Source: Sphingomonadaceae bacterium (GTDB lineage Bacteria > Pseudomonadota > Alphaproteobacteria > Sphingomonadales > Sphingomonadaceae). From it: a stretch of DNA of 64,000 nucleotides. Position 1 is the stretch's first letter. The number at the start of each line of letters is the position of its first letter. The notes under the pieces were generated by a model. That model worked only from the letters and a program-made list of their open reading frames with translations, was not told the origin of the DNA and made no database searches. The position numbers and the translations under genes were made by a program. The DNA lies in assembly GCA_030147805.1 (NCBI GenBank), contig JASBUR010000006.1, positions 150,957 through 214,956 on the forward strand, given 5' to 3'. Below are positions 36,511-44,372 of the stretch, one piece after another.

Positions 36511-37872
36511 ATGTCGTCGCGCCGTCCCACCAAGATTGCCGTTGGTGCCGCCCTCATCGGATTGGCCACCGGTTACGCCACCTCAACGCTCACCGCGTCG
36601 GCGCCCGCCGTCGCCCAGTCGGCCAACAGCGCCGAAACCTATCGCCAGCTCGACCAGCTGATGGACGTGTTCGAGCGCGTACGCGCCGAATATGTCGACA
36701 AGGTCGACGACAAGACGTTGCTCGAGGGCGCCGTCAACGGCATGCTCGCCAGCCTCGACCCGCATTCGAGCTTCCTCAACGCGCGCGACTTCGAACAGAT
36801 GCGCACCACCACCGACGGCGAATATGGCGGCCTCGGGCTCACCGTCACGATGGACGAGGGCGCGGTGAAGGTCGTCGCGCCGACCGACGACACCCCGGCC
36901 GCGCGCGCGGGCATGAAGGCCAACGACTATATCACCCACATCGATGGCGAGCTGCTCTATGGCGTGACGCTCAACGAGGCGGTCGACCAGATGCGCGGCC
37001 TGCCTGGCACCACCGTCAAGATCACCGTCGTGCGCGAAGGCACGCCCAAGCCGTTCGACCTGACGCTGAAGCGCGAGATCGTCCAGCTGCGCCCGGTCAA
37101 GCACGAGGCGAAGGGCAATATCGGCGTCATCCGCATCTCGACCTTCAACAAGCAGACCGGCGAAGCGACTCGCGAGGCGATCGCCGCACTGCAGAAGCAG
37201 ATCGGCCCCAAGCTCACCGGCTATGTCGTCGACCTGCGGTCGAACCCGGGCGGACTCCTCGACCAGTCGATCGAGGTCGCCGACGCCTTCCTCGAGCAGG
37301 GCGAGATCGTCTCGCAGCGCGGGCGCCGCAAGGGTGACATCCAGCGCTATTATGCGCGCCCCGGCGACCTCACCAACGGCAAGCCGATCATCGTTCTCGT
37401 CGACGAAGGCTCGGCCTCGGCGGCCGAGATCGTCGCCGGCGCGCTGCAGGACCACCGCCGCGCCATCGTCCTTGGCCAGCAGAGCTTCGGCAAGGGATCG
37501 GTGCAGACGCTGATTCCGCTGTCGGCCGATTCGGCGCTGCGCCTGACGACGGCGCGCTACTTCACGCCGTCGGGCCGCTCGGTCCAGGAAGCGGGAATCG
37601 AGCCCGATCTCGCGGTGCCGCAGCTGTCGGATGAAGATTATGCCAGCCGTCCGCGCGTCCGCGAGGCCGATCTGCGCCGCCACCTGATCAACGAATCGAA
37701 GGCGGCGACCGACAAGGAGATCGAGCGCGACGCCAAGCCCGATCCGCGCTTCACGCGGACCGCCGCCGAGCTCAAGAAGGAAGGCATCGAGGATTATCAG
37801 CTCGACTATGCGCTGAAGACCTTGAACCGGATGAACGGCCGGCTGACGACGGCGGAGCTGGTCCGCAAGTAA
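36511..37872 (+). CDS. ctpA: S41 family carboxy-terminal processing protease
   Basis: A 453-residue periplasmic protease. The N terminus has a signal or anchor segment (AVGAALIGLATGYATS), then YVDKVDDKTLLEGAVNGMLA, a PDZ domain (LGLTVTMDEG to VREGTPK, about residues 105-190), and the catalytic S41 domain with Ser303 in EGSASAAE and Lys328 in SFGKGSVQT. Such proteases trim or degrade envelope proteins and can limit murein hydrolases, fitting the neighbouring EnvC-like gene. ATG 36511 was preferred for the signal peptide; an in-frame TTG at 36439 would add 24 residues. Confidence 0.93.
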   Translation: MSSRRPTKIAVGAALIGLATGYATSTLTASAPAVAQSANSAETYRQLDQLMDVFERVRAEYVDKVDDKTLLEGAVNGMLASLDPHSSFLNARDFEQMRTTTDGEYGGLGLTVTMDEGAVKVVAPTDDTPAARAGMKANDYITHIDGELLYGVTLNEAVDQMRGLPGTTVKITVVREGTPKPFDLTLKREIVQLRPVKHEAKGNIGVIRISTFNKQTGEATREAIAALQKQIGPKLTGYVVDLRSNPGGLLDQSIEVADAFLEQGEIVSQRGRRKGDIQRYYARPGDLTNGKPIIVLVDEGSASAAEIVAGALQDHRRAIVLGQQSFGKGSVQTLIPLSADSALRLTTARYFTPSGRSVQEAGIEPDLAVPQLSDEDYASRPRVREADLRRHLINESKAATDKEIERDAKPDPRFTRTAAELKKEGIEDYQLDYALKTLNRMNGRLTTAELVRK

Positions 37873-37899
37873 GCGCGGATCCTGAATGCACGGGGGCGC

Positions 37900-38835
37900 A
37901 TGGAGATTGCCGACGAACCACGGCGGTTGACCGCGCTCCAGCTGCTGCTGCTGGTGGCGCTGTTCGTCGGGCTGGCGCTGCTCTTCGTCAAGCTGCTGCA
38001 GCCGCTGGCGGCGTCAGGGGCATCGGCCGTCGCCGCGCCGCCTTCCGCTCCGGTCGAACCGGCGTTGCCCGTCGCCGCCGCGTCGCCCGATCCGGAGCCC
38101 GCCGCCGCGACACCGGTCGCAGTCGAACCGGCGACGGCGTCGCCGCCCGCCGCGCCCGCGCCGTTCGCGCCCGATTTCAAGGGGCCGCGAATCGCCATCG
38201 TGCTGACCGACGTCGGCGATGACCCGGCGCAGGCGCGCGCCGCGATCGCCACGCTGCCGCCCGAGATCGGCCTTGCCTTCACCCCCTATCCCGACGTCGG
38301 TGCGCTGGTGCGCGCCGCGAAGGCCGAGGGGCATGAGGTGCTGGCCGGCCTGCCGATGCAGCCCAAGGCCTGGCCGCGCGTGAGCCCGGGCCGGAACACG
38401 CTGCTCGTCGGCGCCGCCCCCGAGGAGAATCTGCGCCGGCTCGACTGGGCGCTCGCGCGCGTCGGCGGCGCCACCGGCGTCACCGGCATCATGGGATCGG
38501 CGTTCACCGAGAGCGAGGCCGCGTTGGGGCCAGTGCTCGACGCGGTGGGCGCGCGCGGGCTCGCCTATCTCGACGCCCGCGCCTCGGCGCGCAGCGTCGG
38601 CGTCGCAACGGCGCGCGAGGCCGGCGTCCGCGCCGCCGCCAACGACCGCTTCCTCGACGAAAGCGGCTCGATCGCGAGCCATCTCGAAGCGCTCGAGGCG
38701 CAGGCAAAGCGCGAGGGCGCGGCGATCGGCTACGCCCGGCCGCTGCCCGCAACGATCGCAGCGCTGCAGGCCTGGACGGCGACGCTCGACGGCAAGGGCA
38801 TGCGGCTCGTTCCGCCGAGTTCGCTTGCCCGCTAG
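37900..38835 (+). CDS. Divergent polysaccharide deacetylase family protein
   Basis: A 311-residue protein with one N-terminal membrane segment (LQLLLLVALFVGLALLFVKL), an Ala/Pro-rich linker to about residue 90, and a domain with IAIVLTDVGDDPAQARAAIA, EIGLAFTPYPD, EVLAGLPMQPK and GIMGSAFTESEAALGPVLDA. This is the divergent polysaccharide deacetylase (DUF610) family, NodB-like folds whose catalytic residues are only partly kept. It regularly follows envC and ctpA. A role in the envelope is likely; the substrate is unknown. Confidence 0.87.
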   Translation: MEIADEPRRLTALQLLLLVALFVGLALLFVKLLQPLAASGASAVAAPPSAPVEPALPVAAASPDPEPAAATPVAVEPATASPPAAPAPFAPDFKGPRIAIVLTDVGDDPAQARAAIATLPPEIGLAFTPYPDVGALVRAAKAEGHEVLAGLPMQPKAWPRVSPGRNTLLVGAAPEENLRRLDWALARVGGATGVTGIMGSAFTESEAALGPVLDAVGARGLAYLDARASARSVGVATAREAGVRAAANDRFLDESGSIASHLEALEAQAKREGAAIGYARPLPATIAALQAWTATLDGKGMRLVPPSSLAR

Positions 38836-38859
38836 CGCTGCCCGCCGCTAATCACCCGC

Positions 38860-39675
38860 ATGCCGCGCATCATCACCAGCCATTCGAACGAGACGATCAA
38901 GCGCATCCGTTCGCTGCGCGAGAAGAAGTTCCGCGTCCGCGAAGGGCTGTTCCTGGCCGAGGGCATGCGCATCGTCGCCGAGGCGGTCGAGGCCGGTGCG
39001 GTGCCGCGGATGCTGGTCTATGCCGACGAGGCGCGCGGGCATCCGCTGCTCGAAAGGCTCGCCGCGCAGTGCGAGGCAGCGGGCGGCGACGTCATCGAGA
39101 CCACCCGCGACATCCTCCACAAGATCACCGAGAAGGACAATCCGCAGGCGCTGGTCGGCGTGTTCCCGATCGAGCCGCTCGGGCTCGACGCGATCCGCCG
39201 CGACGCCAGCTTCGTCTGGATCGTCTGCCAGTCGCTCAAGGACCCGGGCAACCTCGGAACCATATTGCGCACCGCCGACGCGGTCGGCGCCGGCGGCGTC
39301 ATCCTGCTCGACCAGTCGTGCGACCCCTTCTCGGTCGAAGCGGTGCGCGCCAGCATGGGGGCGCTGTTCACGCAGACCGTCGTCCAGGCCGAGGGTGCCG
39401 CCTTCTTCACCTGGCTGCGCCAGGGCCCCGGCCAGCTCGTCGGCGCCAGCCTCAACACGACGCACGACTACCAGGCGGTGGACTACCAGGCACCGACCTT
39501 TCTGTTCATGGGCAACGAACAATCGGGACTGCCGCCCGACTATGAGGCGCAGTGCGATCTGCTGGTGAAGATCCCGATGGCCGGCAAGGCCGACAGCCTC
39601 AACGTTGCCGTGTCGTGCGCGGTGCTGCTCTACGAGATCTTCAACCAGCGCCGCCGAGCGCAGCCAGCTCCTTGA
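38860..39675 (+). CDS. TrmH/SpoU family rRNA methyltransferase
   Basis: A 271-residue SPOUT-class RNA 2'-O-methyltransferase. The N-terminal substrate-binding part has SHSNETIKRIRSLREKKFR and GLFLAEGMRIV. The C-terminal knot has CQSLKDPGNLGTILRTADA (motif 1), FLFMGNEQSGLPPDYE (motif 2) and IPMAGKADSLNVAVSCAVLL (motif 3). The target is probably 23S rRNA, but the exact nucleotide cannot be set. Its last 35 bp overlap the end of the convergent LysR gene. Confidence 0.92.
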   Translation: MPRIITSHSNETIKRIRSLREKKFRVREGLFLAEGMRIVAEAVEAGAVPRMLVYADEARGHPLLERLAAQCEAAGGDVIETTRDILHKITEKDNPQALVGVFPIEPLGLDAIRRDASFVWIVCQSLKDPGNLGTILRTADAVGAGGVILLDQSCDPFSVEAVRASMGALFTQTVVQAEGAAFFTWLRQGPGQLVGASLNTTHDYQAVDYQAPTFLFMGNEQSGLPPDYEAQCDLLVKIPMAGKADSLNVAVSCAVLLYEIFNQRRRAQPAP

Positions 39676-40606
39676 AGCCGCCGACGTCGCTCCGTTCGCT
39701 CGCCGGGTAGGGGCGCGCGAACTCCGCCAGCAGCCAGTCGCGCAGCCGCGCGACGTTGCGTAGCCTGAGCGCCGCCTTGGGATAGACGAGATAATAGGCC
39801 GGCCGCACCGGCAGCTCGAGCGCGAAGGGCTTGACCAGCCGCCCCGTCGCCAGATCCTCGGCGACGACGAGGTGGCGCGCCAGCATCACTCCCTGCCCGT
39901 CGACCGCGGCCTCGATCGCCGGTGTCGACAGCGTGAAGCGCATTCCGCGGTCGGCGTCGACGCCGCCGACGCCCGCCGCCGCCAGCCAGGTCACCCAGGT
40001 CGGGAAGGAGGCGTCGAAGCGCAGGTTGCCGTCGACGTGCAGCAGTTCGGCGTGCGCGAGATCGGACGGCGTCGCGAGCCGCGCCGCCAGCCGTGGCGAG
40101 CAGACCGGGAAAACGCGCTCGTCGCACAGCTTCTCGGCGATCATCCCCGCGTAGCCGCCCATGCCGTAGCGGATCGCCACATCGACGTTGGCCTCCTCGA
40201 AGGCGACGATCCGGTCGTTGACGTCGAGCCGCAGCTCGATGTCGGGATGCGCGGCGCGGAAGCTGTCGAGCCGCGGCACGAACCATTTGGTGGCGAAGGT
40301 CGGCGGCATCGTCACCGACAGCACCGCGCGGCTTGGCTCGGGCCGCACGCGGTCGAGCGCGCTCTCCATCCGGTCGAACGCCAGCCGCAGGTCGGGCACC
40401 AGCGCGGCGCCGGCATCGGTCAAGGTCAGCCGCCGCCCCTCGCGATTGAACAGCTTGGTGCCGAGATACTCCTCGAGCGTGCGGACCTGATGGCTGACCG
40501 CCGCCGGCGTGACACGCAGCTCGTCGGCGGCGCGGGCAAAGCTCAGGTGGCGCGCCGCGCTGTCGAACGTGCGAAAGCCGCTCAGGGGCAGCAGGGGACG
40601 TGGCAT
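39641..40606 (-). CDS. LysR family transcriptional regulator (GcvA-like)
   Basis: A 321-residue LysR regulator of the GcvA/AmpR-like branch: LLPLSGFRTFDSAARHLSFA, then LRVTPAAVSHQVRTLEEYLG (recognition helix) and LFNREGRRLTLTDAG. The effector domain includes TMPPTFATKWFVPRLDSF and VDVAIRYGMGG. ATG 40606 is the natural start; the upstream frame runs into the divergent methyltransferase gene. It faces that gene across 137 bp containing paired operator-like sites, so it likely regulates it. Its 3' end overlaps the rRNA methyltransferase gene by 35 bp. Confidence 0.92.
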   Translation of the reverse strand: MPRPLLPLSGFRTFDSAARHLSFARAADELRVTPAAVSHQVRTLEEYLGTKLFNREGRRLTLTDAGAALVPDLRLAFDRMESALDRVRPEPSRAVLSVTMPPTFATKWFVPRLDSFRAAHPDIELRLDVNDRIVAFEEANVDVAIRYGMGGYAGMIAEKLCDERVFPVCSPRLAARLATPSDLAHAELLHVDGNLRFDASFPTWVTWLAAAGVGGVDADRGMRFTLSTPAIEAAVDGQGVMLARHLVVAEDLATGRLVKPFALELPVRPAYYLVYPKAALRLRNVARLRDWLLAEFARPYPASERSDVGGFKELAALGGAG

Positions 40607-40610
40607 CGAC

Positions 40611-40649
40611 AAGCTCCGTTTGGCGCACGGAAGAGCAAAGCTCGTTTGC
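40611..40649. promoter_or_regulatory. Tandem operator-like sites between divergent LysR and methyltransferase genes
   Basis: AAGCTCCGTTTG (40611-40622) is repeated with one base missing as AAGCTCGTTTG (40638-40648). The second copy is part of an interrupted palindrome GCAAA-N5-TTTGC (40635-40649), 15 bp long like a LysR recognition site. The 27-bp spacing places both sites on nearly the same DNA face for a LysR tetramer. Confidence 0.5.
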
Positions 40650-40743
40650 AGCTCAGCGGACCCGTCGCCAGAAGGCGCGCTCCTTTTAACCCAGCGGCCG
40701 TCTTTCGCCAACGGCACGGCCGCGGAGCGACCTGGAGACCGCC

Positions 40744-41799
40744 ATGACCGTTCAACCCGAGAAGCTCGAATTCCTCGTCGGCCGCATGCTCGGCGACATG
40801 GGGGCGGCATCGATGCTGCCGCTCATCCGCCTCGGCGACGAGCTCGGCCTCTACCGCGCGATGGCCGATGCAGGCCCGCTGACGTCGGACCAGGTCGCCG
40901 CCCGGACCGGCACGCACGAGCGTTATGTTCGCGAGTGGCTCGCGGCGCACGCCGCCTCGGGCTATGTCGACTATGACGCTGCCAGCGACCGCTTCACGCT
41001 CACCCCCGAGCAGGCGATGATCTTCGCCAATCCCGACAGCCCCTTCTTCATGCTGGGCGGCTACCAGTGCGTGCACGCCAACATGCTCAATGTCGCCAAG
41101 ATCGAGCGCGCCTTCCGCACCGGCGAGGGAGTCGACTATAGCGAGCATCACGCCTGCCTGTTCACCGGCATGGAGCGCTTCTTCCGGCCGGGCTACAATG
41201 CGCATCTGCTGACCGATTGGCTGCCCGCGATCGACGGCCTGATGCCGAAGCTCGCGCAGGGCGCCAAGGTCGCCGACATCGGCTGCGGCCACGGCGCCTC
41301 GACCTTGATGATGGCCGAGGCCTTCCCGAACAGCCAGTTCCACGGGTTCGACTATCACGCCCCGTCGATCGAGGCCGCGCGCCGGAAGGCCGCCGAGCTT
41401 GGCCTCGACAACGCGCATTTCACGGTCGCCACCGCCAAGGACTTCCCGGGCGGCGGCTACGATCTCATCGGCTATTTCGATGCGCTGCACGACATGGGCG
41501 ATCCGGTCGGCGCGGCGGCGCATGCGGCGCCGGCGCTCGCCGAGGACGGCGCGCTGATGCTGATCGAGCCGATGGCGGGCGACAGCCTGCAGGACAATCT
41601 CAACCCGGTCGGCCAGCTGTTCTACGCCGCCTCGACGATGGTGTGCACCCCGGTGTCGCTATCGCAGGAAGTCGGTCTGGGGCTCGGCGCCCAGGCGGGG
41701 CAGAAGCGGCTGTCCGAGGTGCTCGGCGCCGCCGGCCTCACGCGCGTGCGCCGCGCCGCCGAGACCGCGTTCAACATGGTGCTCGAAGCGAAGCGCTGA
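40744..41799 (+). CDS. Class I SAM-dependent methyltransferase with N-terminal winged-helix domain
   Basis: A 351-residue two-domain methyltransferase. Residues about 1-90 resemble an O-methyltransferase-type winged helix (LIRLGDELGLYRAMADAGPL, GTHERYVREWLAAHAASGYV). The SAM domain follows with KVADIGCGHGASTLMMAEAF (motif I), FHGFDYHAPSIEAARRKA and ALMLIEPMAGDSLQDN. Relatives methylate small molecules; the substrate is not evident. A well-placed GGAGACC precedes the ATG. It is divergent from a GcvA-like LysR gene whose product is the likely regulator, and it ends 4 bp from rmuC. Confidence 0.9.
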   Translation: MTVQPEKLEFLVGRMLGDMGAASMLPLIRLGDELGLYRAMADAGPLTSDQVAARTGTHERYVREWLAAHAASGYVDYDAASDRFTLTPEQAMIFANPDSPFFMLGGYQCVHANMLNVAKIERAFRTGEGVDYSEHHACLFTGMERFFRPGYNAHLLTDWLPAIDGLMPKLAQGAKVADIGCGHGASTLMMAEAFPNSQFHGFDYHAPSIEAARRKAAELGLDNAHFTVATAKDFPGGGYDLIGYFDALHDMGDPVGAAAHAAPALAEDGALMLIEPMAGDSLQDNLNPVGQLFYAASTMVCTPVSLSQEVGLGLGAQAGQKRLSEVLGAAGLTRVRRAAETAFNMVLEAKR

Positions 41800-41803
41800 C
41801 CCG

Positions 41804-43180
41804 TTACTCGGCCGCGGTCGCCTTGGGGAGCGCCACCAACTCCGGGGCGACCGCGGCGCGCGTCGTCCGCGCCACTTCGGCGAGCTGCGGCACCGCCTTC
41901 TTGCCCTTTTCGACGCCGAGCTCGGTGAAGCGGCGCGCCTTGGGCAGCACATTCCTCTCGAGCGAGCCGACGAACTCGTCATAGGCGCGAACCGCCTGGT
42001 CGAGGTTGCCGCCGACCTTCGCCACATGCTCGGCCATCGTGGCGATCGCGCTGTGCAGGTCGGCGCCGAGCGCGCCGATCTTCTGCGCCTCCTCGGCGAG
42101 CGTCTCCTGCCGCCAGACCAGCGCCACCGTCTTGGCGATGGCGAGCAGGTTGATCGGCCCGGCGAGCAGGACGCGCTGGTCGAACGCCCAGCCGAGCAGC
42201 GGCAAATCATGCTCGAGCGCCGCCGACAGGAAATTCTCGCCGGCCAGAAACAGGATGACGAAGTCGGCCGACTGGCCGAAGTCCTTCCAATAGGCCTTGT
42301 CGGCCAGCCCCTTGGCATGCGCGCGCACGCAGGCCGAGTGGCGGCGGTAGGCGGCGCGGCGCAGGTCGTCGTTGTCGGCCTCGACGGCGTTGAGATAGTC
42401 GCCGAGCGAGCATTTCGAATCGATGATGAGGTTGCGGCCGCCCGGCAGGTTGATGATCGCGTCGGGCCGCTTCGACCCCTCCTCGCCCGCTGCGGTCGTC
42501 TGCAAGGTGAAGTCGATGCCCTCGCGCAGCCCGGCCATCTCGAGCGTGTTGCGCAGCTGCTGCTCGCCCCAGCTGCCCGCGGTCTTGCCGCTCGAGCGCA
42601 GCGCGGTGACGAGCTTCGACGCCTCGTCGCGCACCTGCAGCTGGCCCTGCGCCACCGTGGCGATCTGCTGCTTCAGCTGGCCATAGGCGTCGTTGCGCGC
42701 CAGCTCGATCTCCTTGAGCTGCACCTCGTAGCGCGACAGCGTCTCGCGCATCGGCGCGATCAGCTCGGCGAGCTCGGCCTTGTTCTTCGCCAGCCCCTTG
42801 TCGGCGACCTCGCTATGCTTGGCGAACCGCTCCTCGGCGAGCGTCAGGAACTGGTCCTGCGCGCCCTTGAGTACGTCGCTGGCGAGCTGGCCGAACTGCT
42901 CCTTCATCTGCGCGAGCTGCACCGCATGCGCGCGATCACGCTCCTCGGCGCCGGCGGTCAGCGCGGCGATTCGCGCCTCGGCGGCGCGCACCGTCTCGCG
43001 CGCGTCGTTCAGCTCGCGCTCGAGTGCCGGCACCCGGTCGGCATGCGCCGATGCCGCCGCCAGGTCGCGCTCGGCGGTGCCGAGTTTCGCCGCCACCGCA
43101 CCGACCGACCGGCCCCAGAGGAACCAGCCCGCGGCGAGCGCGACGATGAATCCGGCGACGAACAACAAGCCTTCGAGCAC
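41804..43180 (-). CDS. rmuC: DNA recombination protein RmuC
   Basis: A 458-residue RmuC protein. An N-terminal membrane segment (FVAGFIVALAAGWFLWG) is followed by a long coiled coil (about residues 30-180). The nuclease-like core has SSGKTAGSWGEQQLRNTLEM, GREGIDFTLQ-like LREGIDFTLQTTA, PDAIINLPGGRNLIIDSKCS and FVILFLAGENFL. RmuC limits inversions at short repeats in E. coli. The gene stands alone, convergent with the methyltransferase and divergent from the SMP-30 gene. Confidence 0.93.
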   Translation of the reverse strand: MLEGLLFVAGFIVALAAGWFLWGRSVGAVAAKLGTAERDLAAASAHADRVPALERELNDARETVRAAEARIAALTAGAEERDRAHAVQLAQMKEQFGQLASDVLKGAQDQFLTLAEERFAKHSEVADKGLAKNKAELAELIAPMRETLSRYEVQLKEIELARNDAYGQLKQQIATVAQGQLQVRDEASKLVTALRSSGKTAGSWGEQQLRNTLEMAGLREGIDFTLQTTAAGEEGSKRPDAIINLPGGRNLIIDSKCSLGDYLNAVEADNDDLRRAAYRRHSACVRAHAKGLADKAYWKDFGQSADFVILFLAGENFLSAALEHDLPLLGWAFDQRVLLAGPINLLAIAKTVALVWRQETLAEEAQKIGALGADLHSAIATMAEHVAKVGGNLDQAVRAYDEFVGSLERNVLPKARRFTELGVEKGKKAVPQLAEVARTTRAAVAPELVALPKATAAE

Positions 43181-43306
43181 GCCTTATCCCTTGCGAACAC
43201 ATCGTGAACCTGCAGGCTAATGCAAAGGGGAGGGTCGTGGCCAGCCCCTTGCGCTCAACGCGACGCGGTTTCACCCTCGGGCCAACAAATCATTGGGGAG
43301 GATGGC

Positions 43307-44224
43307 ATGGATTTCGAGATCGTCGCCGACGGCCTGGCGTTTCCCGAGGGTCCGGTATGGATGGCGGACGGCTCGGTGATCGTCGTCGAGATCGCCGCCG
43401 GCCGCATCACCCGTATCCTCGCCGACGGCCGCAAGCAGGTGATCGCCGAACCGGGCGGCGGCCCCAACGGCCTCGCCATCGGCCCCGATGGCGCGCTCTA
43501 CGTCTGCAACAATGGCGGCTTCGAATGGTCGGGGCAGGAGATGGGCATGCTGCTGCCCGGCGGTGCCGCCGCCGACTATACCACCGGCCGCATCGAGCGC
43601 GTCGATCTCGCCACCGGCACGGTCGACCGCCTGTACGACAGCTGCGACGGCGAGTCCTTGTCGGGGCCCAACGACATCGTCTTCGATGCGGCAGGCGGCT
43701 TCTGGTTCACCGACCTCGGCAAGCACCGTCATCGCTCGACCGACGCGGGCGGTCTCTACTATGCCAAGCCCGACGGCTCGGGCATCCGCTGCGCGGTCTC
43801 GGGACCCAACATGAACGGCGTCGGCCTCTCGCCCGACGGCAAGACCGTCTACACCGCGCTGACCACCGAACGCCTGCTGCTCGCCTTCGACATCACCGGC
43901 GACGGCGAGGTCGCGCCCTCGCCGCTGCCGGCGCTGCCGGGACGCGTCGTGACCAGTTTCCCTGGCCGCACGCTGCTCGACAGCCTCGCCGTTGCCGCCG
44001 ACGGCACCGTGTGCGTCGCGACGCTCGTCGAGGCGCCCGGCATCGCGCAGGTCAACCCGCGCACCGGCGCTTATGAGATCGTCGCCTTCCCCGACCTGCT
44101 CACCACCAACATCGCCTTCGGCGGCGCCGACCTGCAGGACGCCTGGGTCTGCCTGTCGACGACGGGCAAGCTCGCCCGGTGCCGGTGGGACCGGCCCGGG
44201 CTGCGGCTGGCCTACTACGCATAG
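43307..44224 (+). CDS. SMP-30/gluconolactonase/LRE family protein
   Basis: A 305-residue six-bladed beta-propeller of the SMP-30/gluconolactonase family, calcium- or zinc-dependent lactonases. It starts with FEIVADGLAFPEGPVWMADG, whose glutamate is a metal ligand, and shows PGGGPNGLAIGPDGALYVCN, LSGPNDIVFDAAGGFWFTDL (Asn and Asp metal/catalytic positions) and GVGLSPDGKTVY. ATG 43307 is chosen for GGGGAGG 9 bases upstream. The likely reaction is opening of a sugar or other lactone. It is followed by palindromic repeats and has no pathway partners nearby. Confidence 0.88.
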   Translation: MDFEIVADGLAFPEGPVWMADGSVIVVEIAAGRITRILADGRKQVIAEPGGGPNGLAIGPDGALYVCNNGGFEWSGQEMGMLLPGGAAADYTTGRIERVDLATGTVDRLYDSCDGESLSGPNDIVFDAAGGFWFTDLGKHRHRSTDAGGLYYAKPDGSGIRCAVSGPNMNGVGLSPDGKTVYTALTTERLLLAFDITGDGEVAPSPLPALPGRVVTSFPGRTLLDSLAVAADGTVCVATLVEAPGIAQVNPRTGAYEIVAFPDLLTTNIAFGGADLQDAWVCLSTTGKLARCRWDRPGLRLAYYA

Positions 44225-44234
44225 CCCTCCTTCC

Positions 44235-44360
44235 CCTCGCCTGCTTGCGGGAGAGGGAGGGGCCCGCCGCGTAGCGGTGGGAGGGTGAGGGTGTCTGCCG
44301 GGCGGGAGCTCGCTGCGCTCGCCCACCCTCACCTAGCCTCGCCCGCTTGCGGGAGAGGGA
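44235..44360. repeat. Palindromic intergenic repeat cluster between SMP-30 and PLP-enzyme genes
   Basis: Two direct copies of a 24-base unit (44235-44258 and 44337-44360; one mismatch; core GCTTGCGGGAGAGGGA) flank an inverted pair, GGTGAGGGTG (44284-44293) and CACCCTCACC (44324-44333). The unit type resembles REP-like elements dispersed in sphingomonad and caulobacter genomes (from memory, not checked). It fills the gap between convergent genes and may serve both as a bidirectional 3'-end structure. Confidence 0.75.
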
Positions 44361-44372
44361 TTGGGACGGCGC

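Noticed and set aside
44235..44360. CRISPR array
   Set aside because: There are only two repeats with internal palindromes and no regular spacers or cas genes; it fits a REP-like element.
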